Below, piece by piece: positions 26,530-34,595 of a DNA stretch of 64,000 nucleotides. The stretch comes from Flavimobilis massiliensis (GTDB taxonomy: Bacteria; Actinomycetota; Actinomycetes; Actinomycetales; Cellulomonadaceae), in NCBI RefSeq assembly GCF_900240335.1, contig NZ_LT964979.1:1116001-1180000 (forward strand). Reading direction: 5' to 3'. Position numbers and translations under genes: made by a program. The stretch's first letter is position 1; the number at the start of each line of letters is the position of its first letter. Under the pieces are notes generated by a model. The model was not told the DNA's origin and did no database searches. It saw nothing but the letters and a program-made list of their open reading frames with translations.

Positions 26530-26533
<4 letters not shown>
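25889..26533 (-). CDS. dhaL: Dihydroxyacetone kinase subunit DhaL
   Basis: Nucleotide-binding subunit that phosphorylates dihydroxyacetone held by DhaK. 214 aa; the Mg-ADP binding acidic cluster is D35, D40 and D42 (LTELDRQIGDADHGFNM), followed by STVGGAAGPLYGTAFLRAA. GTG 26533 overlaps the dhaK stop as GTGA, and its own stop overlaps dhaM, so DhaK, DhaL and DhaM should be made in equal ratio. Confidence 0.95.
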
Positions 26534-27525
<992 letters not shown>

Positions 27526-27571
27526 GGCACACCCTCCGTGTGAGGTGCACGGGTGTGCCGGGCACCGTCGC

Positions 27572-28945
27572 CTACGGGCGCCCGAGCAGGATGCGCGCCT
27601 CCGCCGCGAGGATCACCGAACCCGCGACGACGACGGCGGCTCCTGCGCCGACACCCACCGTGTCCTCACTCTCCGCCAAGGTCGCAGCCGTGTCGAGGGC
27701 TGAGGCGAGGTCTGGGAGGACGTGCACGCGATCCTCGCCGAAGATGTCCTCGGCGAGCTCGCCGAGTTCCTCGGCGGGCGTCGCGCGCACAGAGTGCACC
27801 TCCGTGACGACGAGCTCGTCGACGTGCGGCTCGAGAACCGAGAGGAAACCCTCGGCATCCTTGTCCGCGAGGATCGCGACGACCGCGACGACCCGCGTGA
27901 GGCCGAACGTCTCGTCGAGCGTCCCGACGAGCGCCTCCGCTCCCGCAGGGTTGTGCGCGGCGTCGACGATGATCGTCGGGCTCGACCGCAGTACCTCGAG
28001 CCGACCCGGCGACGTCGCGCCCGCGAAGCCGGCCTCGACGATGTCTGCGGGCAGTGCGGCGCCTCCCGTGACGAGCGCCTCGACCGCGGCGAGGGCGAGC
28101 AGCGCGTTGTGCGCCTGGTGCTCGCCGTGCAGCGGCAGGAAGATCTCCGTGTAGAGACCGCCCGGCGTGCGTAGGTCGAGCAGCTGGCCACCGACGGCGA
28201 CGAGCCGCTGGACGACTTCGAGCTCGAGGCCCTCGCGCACGAGACGCGCCCCGCGTGCGGCCGCCGCGTCGACGATCTCGCGCTCGGCGTCCTCGGGCTG
28301 CTGCGCGACGACGGCGGTCGCTCCGTCCTTGATGATCCCGGCCTTCGTCCGCGCGATCTCGGCGACCGAATGCCCGAGCCACCGCTCGTGGTCGATCGCG
28401 ATCGGCGTGACGACCGCAACGTCACCGTCGACGACGTTCGTCGAGTCCCAGCTGCCGCCCAGACCGACCTCGATGATCGCGACGTCGACCGGGGCGTCTG
28501 CGAACGCCGCGAACGCCATGACGGTGAGCACCTCGAAGAAGCTCAGACGCGGGCCGCCGGCGGCGACCGACTCGTCGTCGACCATCCGCACGTACGGTTC
28601 GACGTCCCGGAAGATCTCAACGAACCGCTGCTCCGTCACGGGCTCGCCGTCGATCGCGATGCGCTCGGTGATGCTCGTGAGGTGCGGGCTCGTGAAACGG
28701 CCCGTACGCAGGCCCTGCTCACGGACGAGCGACTCGATCATGCGTGCGGTCGACGTCTTGCCGTTCGTGCCCGTGAGGTGGATCGTGCGGAACGCTCGCT
28801 GCGGGTCGCCCAGCAGCTCGCACACCCGCTCGACCCTCCCGAGCGTCGGCTCGAAGTCGTGCTCGGGGTTCCGGCCGATGATCTCCGCGTAGACGGCCGC
28901 GAGCTCGGGGCTGCGACCGTCGTCGACCTGCGTGTCCTTGGCCAT
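27572..28945 (-). CDS. folC: Bifunctional folylpolyglutamate synthase / dihydrofolate synthase
   Basis: Mur-ligase-family enzyme adding glutamate to dihydropteroate and to folates. 457 aa from ATG 28945. P-loop TGTNGKTST (about 59-67), TSPHLTSITERI (omega-loop), VGLGGSWDSTNVV and DAAHNPAGAEAL are signature stretches. ATG 28945 is chosen over the adjoining GTG 28948 because GAGGG stands 7 nt before it. It overlaps the ileS stop, so ileS-folC is one unit. The FolC-CofE similarity in chemistry is coincidental here. Confidence 0.95.
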   Translation of the reverse strand: MAKDTQVDDGRSPELAAVYAEIIGRNPEHDFEPTLGRVERVCELLGDPQRAFRTIHLTGTNGKTSTARMIESLVREQGLRTGRFTSPHLTSITERIAIDGEPVTEQRFVEIFRDVEPYVRMVDDESVAAGGPRLSFFEVLTVMAFAAFADAPVDVAIIEVGLGGSWDSTNVVDGDVAVVTPIAIDHERWLGHSVAEIARTKAGIIKDGATAVVAQQPEDAEREIVDAAAARGARLVREGLELEVVQRLVAVGGQLLDLRTPGGLYTEIFLPLHGEHQAHNALLALAAVEALVTGGAALPADIVEAGFAGATSPGRLEVLRSSPTIIVDAAHNPAGAEALVGTLDETFGLTRVVAVVAILADKDAEGFLSVLEPHVDELVVTEVHSVRATPAEELGELAEDIFGEDRVHVLPDLASALDTAATLAESEDTVGVGAGAAVVVAGSVILAAEARILLGRP

Positions 28946-31900
28946 CACGCGTCCCTCTTCTCGACGTGCACGGACGGCTCGCCCGCGACGACGGTGAGCT
29001 CGACCGCGAGCGTCTCCGACGCGACGAGTTCGCGGTTCGCCTCGAGCGCCTCGACCTTGTCGGCGGCGACCGTGAGGGTGAGCGCGATGCGGTCGCCGAC
29101 GTCGAGGCCGGCCGCCTTGCGTGCGTCCTGGACCTCACGGACGACGTCCCGCGCGAAGCCCTCGGCACGCAGCGCGTCGTCGAGCGCGAGGTCGAGGACG
29201 ACGAAGCCGCCGCCCGCGAGCACGGCCGCGCCGACCTCGGCCTCCGCGCCACCGTCGCCGACGACCGTCGCCAGCTCGTACTCGGCCGGCTCGAGCGCCA
29301 CGTCGCCGTCGGGCGTGACGACGACGACCGTACCGTCGGCCTCCTCGCGCCAGTCGCCCGCCTTCGCAGCCTTGATCGCAGCCTGCACGCCGCGGCCCAG
29401 GCGCGGGCCTGCGGCCCGCGCGTTGACCGCAAGACGCTGGACAACGCCGTACCGCTCCCCCGCCTCCGCGTCGAGCTGCACGAGCTCGACCGCCTTGACG
29501 TTGAGCTCGGAGGCGATGACGTCCGCGTACGGCGCGAGCGCCGCCGGATCCTCGACGACGACCGTGAGGCGCGCGAGCGGCTGGCGCACACGCTGCTTGT
29601 GCGCCTTGCGGACCGCGGGGCTCGACGACACGACCGCACGCACGCGGTCGACCGCCGCCACGAGCGCGTCGTCCGCCGCGAGCACCGTGCCCACCGCCGT
29701 CGGGGCACCGTCCTCGCCCGTGAGTACGGGCCAGTCGACGAGGTGCACGGAACGGCCACCCGTGAGCCCGCGCCACACCTCCTCCGACAGCAGCGGCGCG
29801 AGCGGCGCCATGACACGCATGAGCGACTCGAGAGCCGTCCACAGCGTGTCGAACGCATCGTCGTCCTCCGCCCAGAAGCGGTCCCGCTGCGTCCGCACGT
29901 ACCAGTTCGTCAGCGCGTCGAGGTAGTCGCGCACCGACTCCGTCGCACCCGCGATGTCGTAGACGTCGAGCTGGGCGGTGACCGCCCGCACGAGGTCACC
30001 CGTCCGGGCGAGCAGGTAGCGGTCCATGTCGCCGAGCATCGCGGCGCGCTCGGGCGTCACGGCCGTGGCCTCGTAGCCTGCGCCGCCGCGGGCCGCGCCC
30101 GCGTAGAGCGTGAAGAAGTAGTACGTGCTCCATACCGGCAGCAGCACCTGGCGCACCGAGTCGCGGATGCCCTCCTCCGTGACGATGAGGTTGCCGCCCC
30201 GCAGGATGGGGCTCGACATGAGGAACCAGCGCATCGCGTCCGAGCCGTCGCGGTCGAGCACCTCCGAGACGTCCGGGTAGTTGCGCAGCGACTTGCTCAT
30301 CTTGCGACCGTCGGAGCCCAGCACGATGCCGTGCGAGACTGCAGTGCGGAACGCCGGACGGTCGAAGAGAGCCGTTGACAGCACGTGGAGCAGGTAGAAC
30401 CACCCACGCGTCTGACCGATGTACTCGACGATGAAGTCGCCCGGGAAGTGGTGCTCGAACCAGTCCGTGTTCTCGAACGGGTAGTGCACCTGCGCGAACG
30501 GCATCGAGCCCGAGTCGAACCACACGTCGAGCACGTCAGGGATGCGACGCATCATCGCGTTGCCCGACGGGTCGTCAGGGTTGGGGCGCACGAGGTCGTC
30601 GATGTACGGACGGTGGAGGTCCGGCTCACCCTGCTCGTTGAGCGGCAGGCGGCCGAAGTCGGCCTCGATCTCGGCGAGCGAGCCGTACACGTCCGTCCGC
30701 GGGAACGCGGGGTCGTCCGACACCCACACGGGGATCGGCGTGCCAAAGTATCGGTTGCGCGAGATCGACCAGTCCCGGGCGCCCGCGAGCCACTTGCCGA
30801 ATTGCCCGTGCTTGATGTGCTCGGGCGTCCACGTGATCTGCTCGTTGAGCTCGACCATGCGGTCACGGAACTCCGTGACGCGCACGAACCAGCTCTTGAC
30901 GGCCTTATAGATGAGAGGGTTCCGGCAGCGCCAGCAGTGCGGGTACGAGTGCTGGTACGTCTCGTGACGCAGCACGACGGCCCGGCGCTCGGCCGGGATC
31001 GCCGCGAGCGGACCCGAGCCGTCCTTGAGGTCGCGGATGATCTGCGGGTTCGCGTCGAAGACCTGCTCGCCCGCGTAGTCGGGCACCTGCGTCGTGAAGC
31101 AGCCCTTGGAGTCGATCGGCACGACGGGAACGATGCCCGCGACGTCACACGCCTCCTTGTCGTCCTCACCGAACGCGGGGGCAAGGTGGACGAGACCCGT
31201 GCCGTCCTCGGTCGACACCCAGTCGGCCGCGAGCACCTGGTGCGCGGCCGGGTTGGCGGCGTCGTCCGCGAAGTACGGGAACGGCGGCGTGTAGCGGCGA
31301 CCGGCAAGCTCGGAACCGGTGAGCGTCCGCAGGACGGCTGCCTGCGGGTCGTCACCTAGGTCGAGTTCCGCCGCGTACGCGCCGAGGCGCGCAGCGCCGA
31401 GCAGCACCTCCTGGCCTGCGACGACGGAACCCTCGCCCGCACGCACGACGACGTAGTCGACGTCGGGGCCCACGGCGAGCGCAAGGTTCGACGGCAGGGT
31501 CCACGGCGTCGTCGTCCAGATGAGCGCGAGCTCACCCGACTCGAGGCGCACGCCAACGGTGAGAGCGGGGTCCTGACGCGACTGGTAGACGTCGTCGTCC
31601 ATGCGCAGCTCGTGGTTCGACAGCGGCGTCTCGTCACGCCAGCAGTACGGCAGCACACGGTAGCCCTCGTACGCGAGGCCCTTCGTGTGGAGCTCCTTGA
31701 ACGCCCACAGCACCGACTCCATGTACGTGACGTCGAGCGTCTTGTAGTCGTTGTCGAAGTCAACCCAGCGCGCTTGGCGCGTCACATACTCCTGCCACTC
31801 CTTCGTGTACCGGAGCACGGACGTGCGGCACGCCTCGTTGAACGCGGCGATGCCCATCTCCTCGATCTGGGACTTGTCCGTGATCCCGAGGACACGCTCG

Positions 31901-32217
31901 GCCTCGAGCTCGGCCGGCAGACCGTGCGTGTCCCAACCGAAACGACGCTCGACACGGCGACCGCGCATCGTCATGTAACGCGGCACGACGTCCTTCGCGT
32001 ACCCCGTGAGGAGGTGACCGTAGTGCGGCAGACCGTTCGCGAAGGGCGGGCCGTCGTAGAAGACGAACTCGTTGTCGCCGTCCGTGCCCGCAGGACGCTG
32101 GTCGATCGACGCCTGGAAGGTGCCGTCGGCGTCCCAGTACGCCAGGACGTCGCGCTCGAGCGCGGGAAGGTCCGGGCTCGCCGGGACGGCGGAGTCGCGG
32201 TGGAGGGGGTAGGCCAT
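28945..32217 (-). CDS. ileS: Isoleucyl-tRNA synthetase
   Basis: Class I synthetase with editing domain. 1090 aa, the length of the longer IleS2 type. Catalytic motifs: PHYGH at 64-68 (HIGH-type) and KMSKS at 639-643. The CP1 editing region carries TTPWTLPSN and GTGLVHLAPAFGEDD. The C-terminal zinc/anticodon part includes WCWRCRNPLIYK-like HCWRCRNPLIY in the insertion. IleS2 enzymes are often resistant to mupirocin; that property is known of the group and not shown here. A T-box leader precedes it. Overlaps folC. Confidence 0.97.
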   Translation of the reverse strand: MAYPLHRDSAVPASPDLPALERDVLAYWDADGTFQASIDQRPAGTDGDNEFVFYDGPPFANGLPHYGHLLTGYAKDVVPRYMTMRGRRVERRFGWDTHGLPAELEAERVLGITDKSQIEEMGIAAFNEACRTSVLRYTKEWQEYVTRQARWVDFDNDYKTLDVTYMESVLWAFKELHTKGLAYEGYRVLPYCWRDETPLSNHELRMDDDVYQSRQDPALTVGVRLESGELALIWTTTPWTLPSNLALAVGPDVDYVVVRAGEGSVVAGQEVLLGAARLGAYAAELDLGDDPQAAVLRTLTGSELAGRRYTPPFPYFADDAANPAAHQVLAADWVSTEDGTGLVHLAPAFGEDDKEACDVAGIVPVVPIDSKGCFTTQVPDYAGEQVFDANPQIIRDLKDGSGPLAAIPAERRAVVLRHETYQHSYPHCWRCRNPLIYKAVKSWFVRVTEFRDRMVELNEQITWTPEHIKHGQFGKWLAGARDWSISRNRYFGTPIPVWVSDDPAFPRTDVYGSLAEIEADFGRLPLNEQGEPDLHRPYIDDLVRPNPDDPSGNAMMRRIPDVLDVWFDSGSMPFAQVHYPFENTDWFEHHFPGDFIVEYIGQTRGWFYLLHVLSTALFDRPAFRTAVSHGIVLGSDGRKMSKSLRNYPDVSEVLDRDGSDAMRWFLMSSPILRGGNLIVTEEGIRDSVRQVLLPVWSTYYFFTLYAGAARGGAGYEATAVTPERAAMLGDMDRYLLARTGDLVRAVTAQLDVYDIAGATESVRDYLDALTNWYVRTQRDRFWAEDDDAFDTLWTALESLMRVMAPLAPLLSEEVWRGLTGGRSVHLVDWPVLTGEDGAPTAVGTVLAADDALVAAVDRVRAVVSSSPAVRKAHKQRVRQPLARLTVVVEDPAALAPYADVIASELNVKAVELVQLDAEAGERYGVVQRLAVNARAAGPRLGRGVQAAIKAAKAGDWREEADGTVVVVTPDGDVALEPAEYELATVVGDGGAEAEVGAAVLAGGGFVVLDLALDDALRAEGFARDVVREVQDARKAAGLDVGDRIALTLTVAADKVEALEANRELVASETLAVELTVVAGEPSVHVEKRDA

Positions 32218-32225
32218 GACGAGCT

Positions 32226-32435
32226 CTCCTGCGGGTGGTCGCGTACTGCTGCAAGTGCTGCAGGGACGACGTCACCGCCGCGGTACCACCCCGCTTGACC
32301 GCGCCGCGCCCCTGAGGGTGCGACGAGGTCCGCTCGACCGGCTGTGACGGGCCGCTCCCGTCCGGTTCTACTGAGACCCCTCACGGGGCCCGTTCTTCCG
32401 GAGGCTCACCGGTGATGGCCGGGTCGACGCCTGTG
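32226..32435 (-). promoter_or_regulatory. T-box riboswitch controlling ileS (translational, short stem I type)
   Basis: The universal T-box sequence GGGTGGTACCGCGG is at 32291-32278 on the minus strand. A probable isoleucine specifier ATC lies at 32416-32414 in a short first stem. The ribosome-binding region GCAGG (32232-32228) can pair with CCTGC (32264-32260), which fits sequestration of the ribosome-binding site. This matches actinobacterial ileS leaders, which act on translation: uncharged tRNA-Ile frees the start site. No terminator stem with T-run is seen. Confidence 0.85.
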
Positions 32436-32617
32436 CACGCCATCGTACCCTCCCCCGGCACCCACGGCCCCGCAGGTCCCGTGAAGGTCAGGCGCGCGCG
32501 AGCCTGCGCACGGTGAACGCCTCGATGTCGCGCGCGCCCGACCTTCACGGGACCTGCGGGGCCGTGGGTGCCGGGGGAGGGTACGATGGCGTGCACAGGC
32601 GTCGACCCGGCCATCAC
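32412..32617. repeat. 90-nt inverted repeat copying the ileS promoter and T-box start
   Basis: Arms 32412-32489 and 32540-32617 are exact reverse complements over 78 nt. After one mismatch (32490/32539) pairing continues for 11 nt (32491-32501 with 32528-32538), leaving a 26-nt loop. The left arm holds the ileS -10 region and the first stem of the T-box; the right arm is the same sequence facing the other way. The repeat breaks exactly at the N at 32618. Confidence 0.95.
32442..32447 (-). promoter_or_regulatory. Candidate -10 element of the ileS promoter
   Basis: TACGAT on the minus strand, about 10 nt before the predicted start of the T-box leader, in the same GGTACGATGG context as upstream of rpsB. 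An identical copy exists on the plus strand at 32582-32587 inside the inverted repeat. No clear -35. Confidence 0.45.
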
Positions 32618-32618
32618 N
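32618..32618. other. Ambiguous base (N) at the end of the inverted repeat
   Basis: The only non-ACGT base in the window. It lies at the exact point where homology between the inverted-repeat arms ends, which suggests a contig join or an unresolved fold-back. From here to 32968 no gene is supported; short ORFs in this stretch are low-complexity Pro/Ala/Arg frames. Confidence 0.9.
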
Positions 32619-32847
32619 AGGCGCCGGGTCGCGCGGGCGAGGCGGGCGCGGGGGCGCGGCGCGGGCCGGGTGCGGGGATGGTACGTGCGCCGACGGCGGC
32701 CGACGGGCGTGCTGTGTCGGAGTGCAGGGGCAGGAAGGTCGTGAGCATGGCGGGTCCTCGGAGCGTGCGGGTGCGGTGTGCTGGGGTCGTGTCGTCAGCG
32801 ACAGCGACAGCACGCACCGGCGAGGAGCGCCGGAGCCGCCGCGGGCG

Positions 32848-32877
32848 CGACGACGCAGCGCATTCGCTGCGACGTCG
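32848..32877 (-). terminator. Hairpin downstream of the ArsC-SDR gene
   Basis: CGACG-A-CGCAGCG / CGCTGCG-A-CGTCG with loop CATT: a 12-bp stem with one A-A mismatch, about 90 nt past the stop of the fusion gene. Confidence 0.5.
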
Positions 32878-32968
32878 TGCGGCTCTGGCTCATGCGTCGA
32901 GGATGCCTGAGCGCTCCGGCCCGGCGAAGCCCTCCGCGACCGGTCTCACATGATGAGAACCAGCGGTG

Positions 32969-34426
32969 TCAGGCCTCGCGGCGCGCGACGAGCGTGTTCG
33001 ACGCCTGGGCGCGCGGTCGGATGATCATCGAGTCGATGTTGACGTGGTGAGGACGCGTGAGCGTCCACACGATCGCATCGGCGACGTCCTCCGCGACGAG
33101 CGGCGACTCGACGCCCGCATAGACGGCGGCCGCCTTCTCGGCGTCGCCGTCGTACCGCACAAGCGAGAACTCCTCGGTTGCGACCATGCCGGGCGCAATC
33201 TCCATGACGCGCACCGGCTCCCCCACGAGCTCGAGCCGCAGCGTGCTCGCGATGACGCGCTCGGCGTGCTTCGCCGCGACGTAGCCGGCACCGCCCGGGT
33301 ACGTGTCGTGCGCAGCCGTCGAGGTGAGAACGACGACGTCACCCCGACCCGACTCGCGCAGCGACGGAAGCAGGGCCCGCGTGAGACGCAGGGTGCCGAG
33401 GACGTTCGTCTCGTACATGCGACGCCACCGGTCGAGGTCGGCATCCGCGACGGAGTCCGTGCCGAGGGCCCCACCGGCGACGTTGACGACCGCGTTGAGC
33501 GGACCGTCGTCCGTCACGCGCGCGACGGCCGCAGCGACCGACGCGTCGTCGGTGACGTCGCACACGACCGCGGTCGCACCCGTGCGCACCGCCAGCTCAC
33601 TGAGCCTGTCGGCACGGCGGGCCAAGGCGAAGACCTCCCAGCCCGCGGCACGCAGCAACTCGACCGTCGCGCGCCCGATGCCCGAGGACGCTCCCGTGAC
33701 GACCGCACGCAGCGACGGCGGGGCCTGGCGGGACGCGCGCCGCCGGCCGGCGCGCGTCGGGAGCCGCTCGATCGTGTCGTCGAGGTGCTCGTCGTGGAGA
33801 TCCTCAGCGGCCTCGTCCGCGGTCGCAGCAGGTAGGGGTGCCGCCGGGGCGTCGGCGGCGGCGGTGGCGTCGGCGGCGGGCGCGACGTCGCCGGCTGCGT
33901 CGGCAGGGGTGGCTGCGTCGTCGATACCGGGGTCCGCGCTGGTGAGGTCGGCGCTGGTGTCGGGGTCGAGGTAGACGTCGTAGGGGTTGGCGGCGCGCAC
34001 GGGCGCCTCGCCGGCGTGGTCGCTGAGCAGGTCACGGACGCGTCCGGCGATCTCGTCACGCACGAGGCGCATCCGCTCCATGCCGACGACCCCGCGCTCG
34101 GAGGGCTCGTCGAGCACCCACCGCACGACGGGCGTGCCGTCGTGCGTCACGACGTCGGCCTGCTCTCCGAGGACGACGACGACGTCCGCCGCCGCGATCA
34201 TCTCGTCAGTGATCTGCTGCGGCGCGTGCTCGGACATGTCGACTCCGACCTCGGCGAGCGCCGCGACGGACTCAGCGTTGAGCGAGTCCCCGGGCTGCGT
34301 CCCCGCCGAGACGAAGGTCGCCCCGGGCGCGAAGGCGCGAGCAAGCCCCTCGGCCATCGGTGACTTGCCACCGTTGCGGCTGCAGACGAACAGGACTGAC
34401 CCAGGAACCTCGCTCATGACATCCAT
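32969..34426 (-). CDS. Fusion of an ArsC/low-molecular-weight phosphatase-like domain with a short-chain dehydrogenase
   Basis: 485-aa protein with two enzyme-like halves. Residues about 4-135 resemble LMW phosphatase/arsenate reductase: VLFVCSRNGGKSPMAEGLA forms the P-loop, and RWVLDEPS supplies the acidic loop. The usual C-x5-R is C-x5-K here. Residues about 140-235 are an Ala/Asp/Pro/Thr-rich linker. The C-terminal half is a classical SDR: TGASSGIG cofactor loop, NVAGG, catalytic STAA serine region and YVAAKHA (Y-x3-K), ending with HHVNIDSMIIRP as in YdfG-type oxidoreductases. Start ATG 34426; ATG 34417 is possible. Divergent from the HNH gene. A joint function is not obvious; the SDR substrate is unknown. 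Confidence 0.85.
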   Translation of the reverse strand: MDVMSEVPGSVLFVCSRNGGKSPMAEGLARAFAPGATFVSAGTQPGDSLNAESVAALAEVGVDMSEHAPQQITDEMIAAADVVVVLGEQADVVTHDGTPVVRWVLDEPSERGVVGMERMRLVRDEIAGRVRDLLSDHAGEAPVRAANPYDVYLDPDTSADLTSADPGIDDAATPADAAGDVAPAADATAAADAPAAPLPAATADEAAEDLHDEHLDDTIERLPTRAGRRRASRQAPPSLRAVVTGASSGIGRATVELLRAAGWEVFALARRADRLSELAVRTGATAVVCDVTDDASVAAAVARVTDDGPLNAVVNVAGGALGTDSVADADLDRWRRMYETNVLGTLRLTRALLPSLRESGRGDVVVLTSTAAHDTYPGGAGYVAAKHAERVIASTLRLELVGEPVRVMEIAPGMVATEEFSLVRYDGDAEKAAAVYAGVESPLVAEDVADAIVWTLTRPHHVNIDSMIIRPRAQASNTLVARREA

Positions 34427-34542
34427 GGTCGCACCGCCGACGGACATCGCGCGCCGCGCGACTGCGCCCACGGCACGCATCCACCTGACGGCGATCCTGT
34501 GGAAAACGCACCTCTCCACAGATCTCGCCCTCACCTCGCGCG

Positions 34543-34558
34543 CCGAACACACGTTCGA
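34543..34558 (+). promoter_or_regulatory. LexA (SOS) box upstream of the HNH gene
   Basis: CGAAC-acac-GTTCG-A within the 16-mer 34543-34558. The actinobacterial LexA consensus is TCGAAC-n4-GTTCGA; only the first base differs. It lies 37 bp before the chosen start of the DUF222-HNH gene. 13E12-type genes in Mycobacterium are known to carry SOS boxes, so induction by DNA damage is likely. A second inverted repeat, CTGTGGA-n11-TCCACAG (34497-34521), lies in the same divergent promoter region. Confidence 0.75.
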
Positions 34559-34595
34559 TAGCGTCAACCACGTGACCAGCAACGAGAGCGACGAG

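Noticed and set aside
32406..32817. Minus-strand ORFs of Pro/Ala/Arg/His-rich sequence around the N base
   Set aside because: They read through the inverted repeat and the ambiguous base, have no ribosome-binding site or family motif, and have the composition of chance frames in GC-rich DNA.
34497..34521. CTGTGGA-n11-TCCACAG read as paired DnaA boxes and a replication origin
   Set aside because: Neither half matches TTATCCACA well, there is no cluster of further boxes, and the position between two divergent genes suggests an operator or hairpin at most.
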